NCBI GenBank assembly: GCA_019424135.1
Contig: JAHYZZ010000009.1
Span: 1-64,000 of the forward strand
Source of the DNA: Lachnospiraceae bacterium
GTDB lineage: Bacteria > Bacillota > Clostridia > Lachnospirales > Lachnospiraceae
Length of the DNA stretch: 64,000 nt
Direction of reading: 5' to 3'
Under the pieces are notes generated by a model. That model did no database searches. It saw only the letters and a list, made by a program, of their open reading frames with translations, and was not told the DNA's origin. This document shows positions 27,168 through 36,760 of the stretch, piece after piece; position 1 is the stretch's first letter; each line of letters begins with the position of its first letter. A program made the translations under genes and the position numbers.

Positions 27168-27782
27168 TTAAGAATCCTTTCCATTATTATCCTCTGGCTC
27201 TTTTCGCTGTCCCGCCCCTTCCGGAGCCTGAGGTGGTACGGGCGGTGTCTGCATATATTGCAGCGGCATTGGAGACACAGGCGGTACCTGATAGCTGGGA
27301 TAAATCGGGATGATCTTGACTTTCTTTGCATAAATCACCCTGGTATCACAAAGAATGTCATGAAGTCCTCTCTTTTCCCTGTCCACACCTGCAATTATAT
27401 ATCCGATTCCCACAGAAAGGCTGCAAAGGAATCGTCCGATGGTCTCCCGATATACCACATCCAGAAGACTAAGCCTCTGGCCATGTTCTGCATTTACCAC
27501 TCTAAGATTCATAGCACGTTTTCCCAAGGTCGTCCCCGTCAGATAGGTACATAGAATAAAGTACAGCACTTGGAACAAATACAGCACGATATCCTTCAGA
27601 GTATAATGAAACAGGAGATTTCCGCCAAGCCAGGTTCCCGAAAGCAAAGACATGATCCCGGACAGAAACAGCCGTACAATTAAGAGTCCGAAAAAGACGA
27701 TCAGACTGTCGATCACATAGGCGGCCAACCGAACAAAGAATCCTGCATATACCACTTCCTGATTACTGTAACTGTTCTGCAT
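27168..27782 (-). CDS. RDD-family membrane protein
   Basis: A 204-residue membrane protein with an RDD domain in residues ~12-140: [18 protein letters not shown], then several helices and [14 protein letters not shown]. This is followed by a cytoplasmic, proline-rich tail ([19 protein letters not shown]). RDD proteins are of uncertain function, some linked to ion transport. Its start overlaps the 3' end of sppA by 20 bases. The proline-rich tail may bind a partner; no evidence identifies it. Confidence 0.75.
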   Translation of the reverse strand: MQNSYSNQEVVYAGFFVRLAAYVIDSLIVFFGLLIVRLFLSGIMSLLSGTWLGGNLLFHYTLKDIVLYLFQVLYFILCTYLTGTTLGKRAMNLRVVNAEHGQRLSLLDVVYRETIGRFLCSLSVGIGYIIAGVDREKRGLHDILCDTRVIYAKKVKIIPIYPSYQVPPVSPMPLQYMQTPPVPPQAPEGAGQRKEPEDNNGKDS

Positions 27783-28740
27783 AGTACATCGGCACCCCGC
27801 TTTCCATTTCTTCTGCGGTTTCTGTCAGTATCTGAGAGTCGGACTTAGGTACCAACTCTTCTGCTTTTGCAAATAAGGCGGACCACACGCTGGACGGTGT
27901 TTCCAGTTCATAGAACTCATCTGTACCAAGTTCCTTGCTCATGGCCTCCTTCATATCTTCATACAGGCTGATTTCATCAATCAATCCGTTGTCATATGCC
28001 TGTTGTGCCGTATAAGTACGTCCGTCAGCCAGCGCTTTGACATCTTCCTTTGACATTCCCCGGCCTTCTGCTACGATATTTACAAATTTGTTGTAATACT
28101 CATCCACCTGGGTCTGATAAATCGCGATCTGCTCATCGGTCAGCCGGCTGCTGTCCTTATTTTCTCCACTTGTGATGCTGACGTATCGGATCCCAAGCTT
28201 CTCATATAAGCCGGTCAGATCATAACCGGACATAATCACACCAATGGATCCGGTCACTGTATTTGGATTGGCATAGATCCGGTCGGAAGCCATTGAAACC
28301 ATATATCCGCCCGAAGCCGCATAATGAGCCATATAGTCCCACACAGGACGATCTGTTGTCTCTTTGTATTCTTGAAGTTTCAGATACAGTTCCTCCGACT
28401 CATAAACCGTGCCTCCCGGCGAATCCACATACAGCAGGATACCCTTATTATTGGAATCCTGCATCAGATGGTCGATATACTCCATCGTCGTCGTGTGCTG
28501 ATAGCCAGAAGACGAATCCAGCGCACTGGTGCTTGTCTGTTCCTGGATCGTGCCTTCAACACGCACCACAGCAATATACTCTCTCGACGGTGCATCAAAC
28601 GTATAATCCCCCGTTAATATTGTTTTCACACTACTTTCCAGCATCCGCTGAGATACGGTGTTTGTCAGCACGCTGGAGATTCCTACTGCGATAAATAATA
28701 CTGCGGCAATGATCAATCCGCCGATCTGCTTTTTCTTCAT
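27763..28740 (-). CDS. sppA: Signal peptide peptidase SppA (S49 protease)
   Basis: Membrane-anchored serine protease that degrades remnant signal peptides. The 325-residue, single-domain form typical of Gram-positives has an N-terminal transmembrane helix (~5-25). It shows LLYVDSPGGTVYESEELY, the nucleophile serine in HYAASGGYMVSMA and the TVTGSIGVIM motif of S49 enzymes. Fifteen bases separate it from pheT and its end overlaps the RDD gene, so it probably shares the T-box-controlled transcript. Confidence 0.9.
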   Translation of the reverse strand: MKKKQIGGLIIAAVLFIAVGISSVLTNTVSQRMLESSVKTILTGDYTFDAPSREYIAVVRVEGTIQEQTSTSALDSSSGYQHTTTMEYIDHLMQDSNNKGILLYVDSPGGTVYESEELYLKLQEYKETTDRPVWDYMAHYAASGGYMVSMASDRIYANPNTVTGSIGVIMSGYDLTGLYEKLGIRYVSITSGENKDSSRLTDEQIAIYQTQVDEYYNKFVNIVAEGRGMSKEDVKALADGRTYTAQQAYDNGLIDEISLYEDMKEAMSKELGTDEFYELETPSSVWSALFAKAEELVPKSDSQILTETAEEMESGVPMYYAEQLQ

Positions 28741-28755
28741 ATTATACTCCTCATT

Positions 28756-31176
28756 TTATTTGCGAAGTTCTATTCCCATTCCTTCCAGAGTTTTTAAGAT
28801 CCGGTTCATGGCATTTGTCACTTCTGCATCCTCCAGTGTCTTATCCTTTGCCCTGAATACGATGGAATAGGCCAGTGACTTGTGTCCTTCCTGAATCTGT
28901 GCTCCCTCATAAATGTCAAACAATGCATAGCTTTCCAGATACTCTCCGCCCTGAGCCTCGATGACTTCCTCTACCTGTCCGGCCAGAATTTCTTTCGGCA
29001 TCACCATGCTAATATCTCTGGTCACTGCAGGATATTTTGCAATTCCCGTGTATTTTCGGTCAAAAGTTGCATATTTTGTCACTTCCGGCATGTCTAATAC
29101 TGCAAGATAGGTTCTCTCGCCGATGCCATAGGCATCTGCCACATCCGGATGTACTTCTCCCAAAGATCCGATCGGTGTTCCATGATAAAAAATATCTGCC
29201 TGGCGTCCTGGATGAAGATACGGTTTTTTGCTGTTCGGATCATAGGTCTCCTTATCATGAAGCCCTGCTTTCTCCAGGAACTCTTCTACAACACCTTTCA
29301 TGCTGTAGAAATCTCCATCTCCATACATTCCAAGAGTAAACTGCATCCGCTCATCTGGAAGTTCCTTCAACGGGAGTTCTTTTGGCAAATATACATTTGC
29401 CAGCTCATACAGTCTTACGTTTTTGTTTCTTCTATTATAATTTGTTGCAAGAGAGGTGAGCATTCCATTAAGAGGAAGTGTACGCATAATGCTGTAATCC
29501 TCACCCAACGGATTCATAATCTCTACGACTCTCCGAAGCGGCGAATCCTCTGGAATCATCAGTTTATCAAATACTTTCGGACTTTCGAAGGAATATGTCA
29601 TTCCCTGGCTGAAGCCGCAAAATTCTGCAATCTCCTTCGCAATCTCTTCCACGCGAAGCTTGAACGGCAACTTGCCCATGGTGGACTCACCCTTTGGAAG
29701 GGTCGTCGGAATATTGTCATATCCGTAAAATCTTGCCACCTCTTCAGCCAGATCTGCTGTACGAAGAAGATCCTGGCGGAATGTGGGAACAATCACCTCA
29801 TTCGTCTGTGCATCATAGCCAAGATCAATCTTCTTAAAGTATCCAAGCATCTCTTCTGCCGGAATCTCTGTCCCCAACAATACATTGATCTCATCCGGCT
29901 TAAAGGTAATCCGGACAGGCTCTCTCTTCTTTGCATAAACATCTACCATACCGCCGACAACTTCTCCGGCTCCCATTTCCTCAACCAGCTGACAGGCACG
30001 ATCGATAGCCGCCTTGGCATTCTCTGGATCAAGACCCTTTTCAAATTTACCGGAGGCATCTGTCCGAAGCCCCACTTTTTTGCTTGACTTACGGATATTC
30101 GTCCCGTCAAAGCAGGCCGCCTCAAACAACATGGTATGCACGTCATCAGTGATCATGGAATTTTCCCCTCCCATGATTCCAGCAATACCAATTGATTTTT
30201 TGCCATCACAAATCATCAGGACTGATTCATCCATCTGGCGCTCCTGGCCATCCAGAGTCGTAAATTTTTCCCCCTTTGCAGCCGTGCGCACAATGATTTC
30301 ACGATCCTCTATGGTATCCAGATCATATGCGTGCATCGGCTGTCCATACTCTTCCATCACATAGTTGGTAATATCTACCAGATTGTTGATCGGACGGATT
30401 CCAACAGAGGCAAGCCTTCTTTGCATCCATTCCGGCGAAGGTCCAATCTTAATGTTTTTCACGATTCTCGCACAGTATCTTGGGCATAAATCTGTATCCT
30501 TCACTGTAACTTTGATATAATCTGCTGCGTTTTCGCTATTTCCTGTGGGAGTCACCACCGGCGGATGAAACTCTTTTCCGAAGGTAGCAGCCGCCTCTCT
30601 GGCAATTCCTACGACACTAAAGCAGTCTACACGGTTGGAGGTCACTTCATACTCAAACACAACATCATGAAGTCCCAGCACTTCCACTGCATCTGCCCCT
30701 ACTTCCGTGTCCTCCGGAAAAATATAGATACCTTCTTCCGGCGCATCTGGATACATATCCCGGTTCGAGCCAAGCTCCTCAATGGAGCACATCATTCCGC
30801 AGCTCTCCACGCCGCGCAGTTTCCCCTTCTTGATCTTAATACCGCCCTTCACACGGCTTCCCGGCTCATGACCTCCTGCCACACGGCCACCGTCCAGAAC
30901 TACCGGCACTTTATCGCCCTCATGTACATTCGGCGCACCTGTCACGATCTGGATCATCTCCGATCCCACATTTACCTGACAAATAACCAGCTTATCCGCA
31001 TCTGGATGCTTCTCGATCTTTTCAATCTGTCCCACAACAATCTTTTCGAGATCTGCATCTAGCTCCTCATATCCCTCCACCTTCGTTCCAGAAAGCGTCA
31101 TCGCATCCGTATACTCCTGCGCAGTCACGTCAAGATCCGGAACATAGGCTTTTATCCATGATAATGATGTATTCAT
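28756..31176 (-). CDS. pheT: Phenylalanyl-tRNA synthetase beta subunit
   Basis: An 806-residue beta chain of the tetrameric PheRS. An N-terminal tRNA-binding/EMAP-like domain (KHPDADKLVICQV near 57-69) is followed by B3/B4 editing, B5 (FKPDEINVLLG), the core (EVARFYGYDNIPTTLP) and a C-terminal FDX-ACB domain (KYPAVTRDISMVM). It lies 99 bases after pheS; that gap is filled by a RAYT-type repeat. Confidence 0.97.
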   Translation of the reverse strand: MNTSLSWIKAYVPDLDVTAQEYTDAMTLSGTKVEGYEELDADLEKIVVGQIEKIEKHPDADKLVICQVNVGSEMIQIVTGAPNVHEGDKVPVVLDGGRVAGGHEPGSRVKGGIKIKKGKLRGVESCGMMCSIEELGSNRDMYPDAPEEGIYIFPEDTEVGADAVEVLGLHDVVFEYEVTSNRVDCFSVVGIAREAAATFGKEFHPPVVTPTGNSENAADYIKVTVKDTDLCPRYCARIVKNIKIGPSPEWMQRRLASVGIRPINNLVDITNYVMEEYGQPMHAYDLDTIEDREIIVRTAAKGEKFTTLDGQERQMDESVLMICDGKKSIGIAGIMGGENSMITDDVHTMLFEAACFDGTNIRKSSKKVGLRTDASGKFEKGLDPENAKAAIDRACQLVEEMGAGEVVGGMVDVYAKKREPVRITFKPDEINVLLGTEIPAEEMLGYFKKIDLGYDAQTNEVIVPTFRQDLLRTADLAEEVARFYGYDNIPTTLPKGESTMGKLPFKLRVEEIAKEIAEFCGFSQGMTYSFESPKVFDKLMIPEDSPLRRVVEIMNPLGEDYSIMRTLPLNGMLTSLATNYNRRNKNVRLYELANVYLPKELPLKELPDERMQFTLGMYGDGDFYSMKGVVEEFLEKAGLHDKETYDPNSKKPYLHPGRQADIFYHGTPIGSLGEVHPDVADAYGIGERTYLAVLDMPEVTKYATFDRKYTGIAKYPAVTRDISMVMPKEILAGQVEEVIEAQGGEYLESYALFDIYEGAQIQEGHKSLAYSIVFRAKDKTLEDAEVTNAMNRILKTLEGMGIELRK

Positions 31177-31196
31177 ATTCTTCTCCTTTCATATCA

Positions 31197-31273
31197 GGAC
31201 GTAGTAAAATGCAAAAGGTCAACGTCCTAAATTAACTTTTACCCTGTACCTTTTTGAACTTTAGGGTGTACCC
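31197..31273. repeat. Solo 77-nt REP-like element between pheS and pheT
   Basis: A 31-nt imperfect palindrome (31197-31227, GGACGTAG...AACGTCC) is followed by a TTTTACCCTGTACC motif and ends with AGGGTGTACCC at 31273, two bases from the pheS stop. It has exactly the same length and layout as the left end of the RAYT element at 61981-62057; by hand alignment 63 of 77 positions agree. The ACCCT/AGGGT pair could form a second small hairpin. No transposase is present, so this is a non-autonomous copy. Confidence 0.85.
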
Positions 31274-31275
31274 AA

Positions 31276-32295
31276 TTAGAACTGCCGCAAAAATCTAATA
31301 TCGTTTTCGTACAGCAGCCGCATATCATCAATCTCATATTTCAGCAATGCAATACGTTCCAATCCAACGCCAAACGCAAATCCAGAGTATTCTTTGGAAT
31401 CAATTCCACACATTTCCAATACATGAGGATGTACCATGCCGCAGCCCAGGATCTCAATCCAGCCCGATCCTTTGCAAAACCGGCATCCCTTGCCGCCGCA
31501 TTTGAAACAGGACACGTCTACTTCCGCACTCGGCTCGGTAAATGGGAAATGATGGGGGCGGAATTTGGTTTTTGTCTCCGGCCCAAACAATTCTTTCGCA
31601 AATACTTCCAAAGTCCCTTTCAGATCGGCAAAGGAGATATTCTTGTCAATCACAAGTCCTTCTACCTGATGGAAGGAGGGAGAATGGGTTGCGTCCACTT
31701 CATCGGAACGGAACACACGTCCAGGAGAAATCACACGAATCGGAAGTTTTCCCTGCTCCATGACACGAGCCTGTACTGGTGAAGTCTGAGTTCTAAGAAC
31801 AATATCCTTATTGATATAGAAGGTATCCTGCTCATCTTTTGCCGGATGATCTGCCGGTATATTCAGCTTTTCGAAATTATAAAGGTCATATTCGATCTCT
31901 GGTCCTTCTACGACTTCATAGCCCATCCCGATGAAAATCCTCTCAATCTCATCCAGCGCAATTGTATTGGGATGACGGTGTCCTACCATATTCTTTTTCG
32001 ACGGAAGTGTAACATCAATCACTTCCTGTTTCAGCCGTTCTTCCCGGATGGCTCGCTCCATTTTCTGTCTGCTTTCCTCCAGGACTGACTCGATGGCTGC
32101 TCTGGTCTCATTCACCAGCTGTCCTACCTTTGGGCGCTCCTCTGGAGCCACATCCTTCATTCCCTTTAAAACTGCGGTAAGCTCTCCCTTTTTCCCCAGG
32201 AACTTTACACGCACATCATTTAGTTTTTCTGGCACATCAGCCGCTTCAATGGCCTTCAATGCTTCTTCTTTGATGTTTCTCAGTTTTTCCTGCAT
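31276..32295 (-). CDS. pheS: Phenylalanyl-tRNA synthetase alpha subunit
   Basis: A 339-residue catalytic subunit. The N-terminal coiled-coil (~1-90) precedes the class II core with [64 protein letters not shown] (motif 2) and [20 protein letters not shown] (motif 3). An additional cysteine cluster, [17 protein letters not shown], is normal for many bacterial PheS. Controlled by the T-box leader directly upstream. Confidence 0.97.
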   Translation of the reverse strand: MQEKLRNIKEEALKAIEAADVPEKLNDVRVKFLGKKGELTAVLKGMKDVAPEERPKVGQLVNETRAAIESVLEESRQKMERAIREERLKQEVIDVTLPSKKNMVGHRHPNTIALDEIERIFIGMGYEVVEGPEIEYDLYNFEKLNIPADHPAKDEQDTFYINKDIVLRTQTSPVQARVMEQGKLPIRVISPGRVFRSDEVDATHSPSFHQVEGLVIDKNISFADLKGTLEVFAKELFGPETKTKFRPHHFPFTEPSAEVDVSCFKCGGKGCRFCKGSGWIEILGCGMVHPHVLEMCGIDSKEYSGFAFGVGLERIALLKYEIDDMRLLYENDIRFLRQF

Positions 32296-32359
32296 CTCTT
32301 TTTTTCCTTCCTTTCAAGATATCATGCCAAAAGTCCCGGCGGACTTTTCTGATAGAATA

Positions 32360-32620
32360 AAAAAACGCCCCTCCAAAGAGGGACGAGTCTTACCCGTGTT
32401 ACCACCCTGCTTCCCACCTGCAACAGGCGGACGCTCATTACTGCGTAACGTGCATCTACGGCATCTTCTACTTTTTTCTTAACTAAGAAATTCTTCAAAA
32501 ATGCAGCTCACGTGGGAAATTCGATTGCCATCTGAACCCGGGGAAACTTTCAGCCCATCGATCTCCCCTCTCTGACGGAAAATGGTTCTCTACTGACACG
32601 GTCATCGCTTTTTCTATACG
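32360..32620 (-). promoter_or_regulatory. T-box leader (tRNA-Phe) of the pheST operon
   Basis: On the minus strand the leader holds stem I features (AGTAGAGA loop, AGAGAGGGGA, GGCTGAAAG), a specifier region GAATTTCCCACGTG containing the Phe codon TTC, the T-box CAGGGTGGTAACACGGGT (32393-32409 core), and a terminator CGTCCCTCTTTGGAGGGGCG followed by seven T. Uncharged tRNA-Phe is expected to stabilise the antiterminator. The 365-base gap before pheS holds only this leader and its promoter. Confidence 0.92.
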
Positions 32621-32625
32621 AAATC

Positions 32626-32653
32626 ATTTTATCATACGTATTGCGGATGTCAA
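32626..32653 (-). promoter_or_regulatory. Promoter of the pheST T-box leader
   Basis: Minus-strand TTGACA (32653-32648) is followed after 16 bp by TAAAAT (32631-32626), placing transcription start near 32619, at the 5' edge of T-box stem I. The -35 box is a perfect consensus; the -10 box is moderate. Confidence 0.55.
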
Positions 32654-32660
32654 GAAAAAT

Positions 32661-33479
32661 TTATAGTTCCGGGAAGAGCCGTACATTTAGTTCTCCGCCC
32701 AGCAAGATACAGTACATACAAAAATACATCCACAGCATGATCAGTACAATTGTCGTCAAGCTTCCATACATACTGGAAAATCCTGTAAACACATCAACAT
32801 ACACAGAAAACACCCAGGAAATTGCCATCCATCCAATCGCTGTAAACACGGCGCCTGGAAGTTGTTTTAAAAATTTATCTTTCCTGTTAGGGAGAAACTT
32901 GTATATCAACAGTGAAAATGCCACCAAAACCACTGGTGTCAGGATCACGCGCAGTTCAATCAAGCGGTCTGCAAACTCACGAAAGATCGGAATATGCTCC
33001 GCAATAAAAATATTCAGAGAGTTACCAAAGACAGACAGCAGCAAAAGAAACAAGATAACCAGCAGGAACATGACCGTATATAGAGTTGAACGAAGCCTCA
33101 AGATTATATAATTACGCGTCTCCGTACAGTGATAGACACAGTTTAGCCCCGTTGTCATGGCCAGCACTCCTTTTCCTGCAGACCAAAGCGCTACAATAAT
33201 AGTAATAGGAATGATGCCCATAGACTGATTATAAACCTGATTGACAATAGTCGCCATCATGGAATCCACAGATGTCGGGAACACCTGCATCACCGCTGTC
33301 ATCACGTCCGCTTTCGTCACCGGAGTATATCTTACCAAAGTCAGCAACAGCAAGATAATCGGAATCATACACAGCATAAAAAAGTATGCAGACTGGGCCG
33401 CATACGCACCTACGTGATTACTTCCGATTTCTCCTGTAACAGTTATGAGCTTATGATAAATTTTTTTGACTCTCTTCAT
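32661..33479 (-). CDS. YihY/BrkB-family inner-membrane protein
   Basis: A 272-residue membrane protein of the YihY (BrkB) family with about six helices. Recognisable segments are AYAAQSAYFFMLCMIPIILLL near residue 25, VALWSAGKGVLAMTTGLNCVY around 90, and the LPGAVFTAIGWMAISWVFSVYV segment before the last helix pair. The family was once called ribonuclease BN but is not a nuclease; its role is unknown, with a transport or envelope function assumed. It is transcribed alone, upstream of the pheST leader. Confidence 0.85.
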   Translation of the reverse strand: MKRVKKIYHKLITVTGEIGSNHVGAYAAQSAYFFMLCMIPIILLLLTLVRYTPVTKADVMTAVMQVFPTSVDSMMATIVNQVYNQSMGIIPITIIVALWSAGKGVLAMTTGLNCVYHCTETRNYIILRLRSTLYTVMFLLVILFLLLLSVFGNSLNIFIAEHIPIFREFADRLIELRVILTPVVLVAFSLLIYKFLPNRKDKFLKQLPGAVFTAIGWMAISWVFSVYVDVFTGFSSMYGSLTTIVLIMLWMYFCMYCILLGGELNVRLFPEL

Positions 33480-33608
33480 GGTACTCTCTCCAAAATATCT
33501 GGTCTATATTTTACTCGATTTTTCCCGGTTTGTCTATTGAAAAACCGATCTTAATCCGTTACTATATTATTTATAAAAATCATTTTCTCACTAAGGAAGG
33601 AAAGACAA

Positions 33609-34178
33609 ATGAAGCTTTTAAAGGAACGGATCTTAGCAGACGGCGTGGTAAAGCCGGGCAATGTACTGAAAGTAGACAGCTTTTTAAACCATCAGATGGA
33701 CATTGATCTGATCAATGAGATTGGAAAGGAGTTCCGCCGCCGGTTTCCCAGCGACAAGATCACAAAGATCCTGACCATCGAAGCCTCCGGAATCGGCATC
33801 GCCTGCATTGCAGCCCAGTATTTTCATGTACCTGTAGTATTTGCCAAAAAGGCGCAGAGTATCAATATTGACGGCGAGGTTTACCACACAAGAGTAGAGT
33901 CCTTTACCCATAAAAAAGTATACGATGTAATCGTATCCAAAAAGTTTCTTGGTCCCGAAGATCATGTACTGGTCATCGACGATTTTCTCGCTAATGGCTG
34001 CGCGCTGATGGGACTTATGAATCTTATCCGTGACGCCGGCGCTTCCATCGAAGGTGCAGGCATCGTCATCGAAAAAGGCTTTCAGCAGGGAGGAAAAATG
34101 ATCCGTGAAAACGGGATCCATCTGGAATCTCTGGCAATTATCGATTCTATGACAGACACCAGTCTGACATTTCGATAA
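33609..34178 (+). CDS. xpt: Xanthine phosphoribosyltransferase
   Basis: Salvages xanthine to XMP using PRPP. The 189-residue protein has the type I PRTase PRPP loop [17 protein letters not shown] (~127-143), [15 protein letters not shown] for base binding, and [13 protein letters not shown]. The ATG at 33609 follows an AAGGAAGGAAAG ribosome site. The 129-base upstream gap has no purine riboswitch, unlike many Firmicute xpt genes. It is not followed by a pbuX-type permease but converges on the SpoIID-like gene. Confidence 0.94.
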   Translation: MKLLKERILADGVVKPGNVLKVDSFLNHQMDIDLINEIGKEFRRRFPSDKITKILTIEASGIGIACIAAQYFHVPVVFAKKAQSINIDGEVYHTRVESFTHKKVYDVIVSKKFLGPEDHVLVIDDFLANGCALMGLMNLIRDAGASIEGAGIVIEKGFQQGGKMIRENGIHLESLAIIDSMTDTSLTFR

Positions 34179-34182
34179 AACC

Positions 34183-34204
34183 ATCGGGGCTTTCATGCCC
34201 CGAT
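34183..34204. terminator. Bidirectional terminator between xpt and the SpoIID-like gene
   Basis: ATCGGGGC (34183-34190) pairs with GCCCCGAT (34197-34204) around a 6-nt loop; TTTCTATT follows on the plus strand and GGTTTTATC on the minus strand. The loop contains the end of the SpoIID-like stop codon (34193). Confidence 0.7.
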
Positions 34205-35524
34205 TTCTATTCCTTGAAAAAAAAGCTGAAGGATTTCTTGATAATTCTTTCCTTTTTTTGCCATCTCATTTGCCCCGTTCTGACTCATTCCGATTCCATG
34301 ACCATATCCACCTCCGCAGATCACAAAAAAATCACCGTTTTTTTCAATTGTAAAAAAGGCGCTTGGCAAAAGTGAGGAACTTTGAACAACCGTCCCGTCC
34401 TGCTTTATAATATCATACCCACTGCCACCAAACGCTTTTCGAATCTTATTCTCTGTCTCCACAGTTGCGCTTCCTTTATCTCCCGTAAACGTTACCTGAA
34501 GAGCTACGCCTCCTGGTCCGGTCTTCGTCACCTCCACACTTTGAAGTGTTCCCAGATCCTGCTTCAGATTCAATCCTGCCAGATTGGAAAGTGTCTGCAC
34601 CGGAATCTTTGCTTCCCAGCGATACCAGGGCAGATTCTTCTCATAATCCCCCTCTTCATCTCCGACTTCAACCGACTGAAGATATTGATTGTGCTCATCT
34701 GGCGCCGTTCCCCAGGCCTCCAGGCTGGTAGTCTTCCCACAGGATGTGGAATAATAATAGGTGGTTACCACTTGCCCCTGATATCTGGCCACCTCCCCGG
34801 CCGTTTTGGTTACTGCTTCTGTAGCAGACTCCTGGGCGGCAGAATTTCCATAAACCTGATAATCCGTGCTGTCATTGACATGGGCCTCATATTCCGGATA
34901 TCCATATTCAGCCATCTGTCGGTAAGCATAACTTCTGGCGCAGACGGCCTGGGCTTTTAACGCTTCCAGCTCATAGGAAGCTGGCATCTCGCTTGGCACC
35001 ACCCGGCACAGATAAGTTTCCACCGGCAGCTCGTTGATCACCACAATCCCTTCTGCCGTTGTCCGAAGCTCCAGCACCCCGGCATAGGCAGGCTGTCCAC
35101 ATCCCCGTTCAATGCTGTTGATCGTCATATCCCCCCCGTCCTTTGCCCGCAGTCGAAGGATTCCTTCTGCAAGCCTTGCATCATCCGGTTTCAATGTCAG
35201 CTGCTGCCCGGCCCCGTACTCCTCCTGTCCCTGGGCAGACTCAATCAGAAGCCCGGACTTTGCTGTCACCGACACTTCTGGATGCGCAATATTCTGATAC
35301 CCAGTACTCATGATCAGAACTCGGATATCTGGATTGTTGACTTGGATCGGCTCCTCTTTTTTTTCTTCCTTCTCTTTACTTTGTCCATTCCCTCCACTTT
35401 CATTTTGCCTTGCCTCTCCCGTATCGTCCTGCTCTATGAGCATTGCCTGCAGTCCACAGATGATCAAAAGGCAAACCATAATTGCTGCCAGATAACCTCC
35501 TATATTATGTATAACTCTATACAA
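34193..35524 (-). CDS. SpoIID/LytB-domain protein
   Basis: A 443-residue protein with an N-terminal membrane anchor (~10-30) and an external low-complexity Glu/Lys/Gly linker. The SpoIID domain contains INELPVETYLCRVVPSEMP, LEALKAQAVCARSYA and NDSTDYQVYG, and near the C-terminus the GYGHGIGMSQNGANEMA motif. SpoIID proteins are septal peptidoglycan transglycosylases acting in engulfment. The long linker and extra N-terminal part suggest a SpoIID-like paralog rather than strictly spoIID, whose usual neighbours (spoIIR/spoIIID type) are absent. Confidence 0.85.
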   Translation of the reverse strand: MYRVIHNIGGYLAAIMVCLLIICGLQAMLIEQDDTGEARQNESGGNGQSKEKEEKKEEPIQVNNPDIRVLIMSTGYQNIAHPEVSVTAKSGLLIESAQGQEEYGAGQQLTLKPDDARLAEGILRLRAKDGGDMTINSIERGCGQPAYAGVLELRTTAEGIVVINELPVETYLCRVVPSEMPASYELEALKAQAVCARSYAYRQMAEYGYPEYEAHVNDSTDYQVYGNSAAQESATEAVTKTAGEVARYQGQVVTTYYYSTSCGKTTSLEAWGTAPDEHNQYLQSVEVGDEEGDYEKNLPWYRWEAKIPVQTLSNLAGLNLKQDLGTLQSVEVTKTGPGGVALQVTFTGDKGSATVETENKIRKAFGGSGYDIIKQDGTVVQSSSLLPSAFFTIEKNGDFFVICGGGYGHGIGMSQNGANEMAKKGKNYQEILQLFFQGIEIGA

Positions 35525-35564
35525 CCTACTTGCTCCTTGTCCTTTTCCTTCTTTTATATGTATG

Positions 35565-35592
35565 AAAAAAGACAGCCGCGTATGCGGCTGTC
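35565..35592 (-). terminator. Intrinsic terminator of the 6S-like RNA
   Basis: Minus-strand GACAGCCGCATACGCGGCTGTC forms a strong stem (35571-35592) followed directly by six T. Confidence 0.85.
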
Positions 35593-35595
35593 CTT

Positions 35596-35789
35596 ATCTT
35601 TTGTATGCCCCCGAAATGCCGTTTCCCGTATTTTGACTCCTAGCCGCAGCCAGGTGGGTGTCCGCATCTGCTTTTCTGCCTTCCACTGACACAATCGGAG
35701 GCCTGACATATTACAGAGATATAAGAGTCCCGTTTAAAGTTTTGTAGGTTCAAAATTACGGGAGGTGTCGAACATTCCAGGTTACCACT
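35596..35789 (-). ncRNA. ssrS: Probable 6S RNA
   Basis: A non-coding transcript of about 190 nt on the minus strand, with its own sigma-A promoter and a terminator. The ends pair: TCCCGTAATTTTGA near the 5' side with TCAAAATACGGGA near the 3' side, giving the long closing stem of 6S RNA around a large interior bulge. The order TTCGACACCTCCCGTA, TTGAACCTACAAAA, AAACGGGACTC, GGCCTCCGAT and GCGGACACCCACCTGG resembles Firmicute 6S RNAs. 6S RNA binds the sigma-A holoenzyme in stationary phase. The call rests on structure and resemblance, not a database match. Confidence 0.72.
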
Positions 35790-35795
35790 GGGAAT

Positions 35796-35824
35796 ATTAT
35801 AACCTATTTACGAAGATTTTACAA
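35796..35824 (-). promoter_or_regulatory. Promoter of the 6S-like RNA
   Basis: Minus-strand TTGTAA (35824-35819) and a perfect TATAAT (35801-35796) are separated by 17 bp; transcription would start near 35789. Confidence 0.75.
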
Positions 35825-35889
35825 CTGTCTGCAATAAGATTCTTATGGTAAACCATTCCTCCTCTTTTTCTGCCCAGATCTTCCCTTTA

Positions 35890-36723
35890 TTACGAAGTAT
35901 GATTCATCTTTAAGATCCGCTGGATTCCTTGTGCTGCTCCGTCTTTATTATTTCCCGGCAGGATATAGTCCGCTTTCCGGCGAAGCTTTGGCACCGCATT
36001 TCCCATGGCAAACCGATGTCCTGCCGCATCAAACATAGACAGGTCGTTTTCTCCATCCCCAATGCAGGCAACTTCTTCTTTTGAAATCTTTAAATGCTCT
36101 GCCAAAAAAGAAAGTGCCTTCCCTTTGGAGGTCTCCTTTGCAAATACTTCTACATAGATCGGTGTAAATGCCGCAGCCACCTCGGGAAATTGAAGAAGCG
36201 TTTGTTTGATATTTACCTTTTCCCCCGGGGATAAAAAATAAAACTGCAATTCTTCCACATCATAAGGACTTCTCCAAATCAGCTCTTCCATATTTCTGAC
36301 ACTTTTTAACTGTTTTGCATCCTTTCCAAATACCATCCGTCCTAAAAAGGACAAAAGACGCCCTTCCACATAATACTCATGCCAAATATGGGCTGTGCTG
36401 CCAATCCTTCCTTTGCCACAGGCCTTAAGAAGCCGGACTGCCTCTTCCTTGGGAATCAATGTCTGCCGCAGCTCCTTCCTGGCATGGCAGTCTGAAACGG
36501 ATGCCCCGTTTGAACTGATCACATAACGGTAAATATCCCTTCTTCCTGCAAGGGGATAAGGAAGACAAGAAAGGCTGCGTCCTGTCGTCGGCACCACAAT
36601 GATTCCTGCCTCCGCTGCCATCTGAAGGCTTCGCAGCGTCTCCTTCGTCATCTGGCTTCTCTGGTTCAGACAGGTACCATCCATATCCACTGCCAGCAAA
36701 CGAATTCCTGTTTCTTTGGTCAT
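35890..36723 (-). CDS. Cof-type HAD-IIB hydrolase
   Basis: A haloacid-dehalogenase-superfamily phosphatase of the Cof/YidA type (277 residues). HAD motif I LAVDMDGTCLN (nucleophile Asp at ~11), motif II near VVPTTGRS, and motif IV IGDGENDLSMFDAAG near the C-terminus are all intact. The large C2 cap lies between motifs II and IV. The natural substrate is unknown; relatives dephosphorylate sugar phosphates or nucleotides. ATG 36723, with GAAGGAGG upstream, is chosen over 36771, which overlaps ybaK. Confidence 0.88.
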   Translation of the reverse strand: MTKETGIRLLAVDMDGTCLNQRSQMTKETLRSLQMAAEAGIIVVPTTGRSLSCLPYPLAGRRDIYRYVISSNGASVSDCHARKELRQTLIPKEEAVRLLKACGKGRIGSTAHIWHEYYVEGRLLSFLGRMVFGKDAKQLKSVRNMEELIWRSPYDVEELQFYFLSPGEKVNIKQTLLQFPEVAAAFTPIYVEVFAKETSKGKALSFLAEHLKISKEEVACIGDGENDLSMFDAAGHRFAMGNAVPKLRRKADYILPGNNKDGAAQGIQRILKMNHTS

Positions 36724-36760
36724 ACGCTTCCTCCTTCGAAACAATTCTTCTGTCTTCTTA

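Noticed and set aside
29149..30087. 312-codon plus-strand open frame within pheT
   Set aside because: Antisense shadow of pheT; composition is that of a reverse-complemented gene.
33480..33608. Purine riboswitch before xpt
   Set aside because: The 129-base gap lacks the aptamer's conserved three-way junction sequence.
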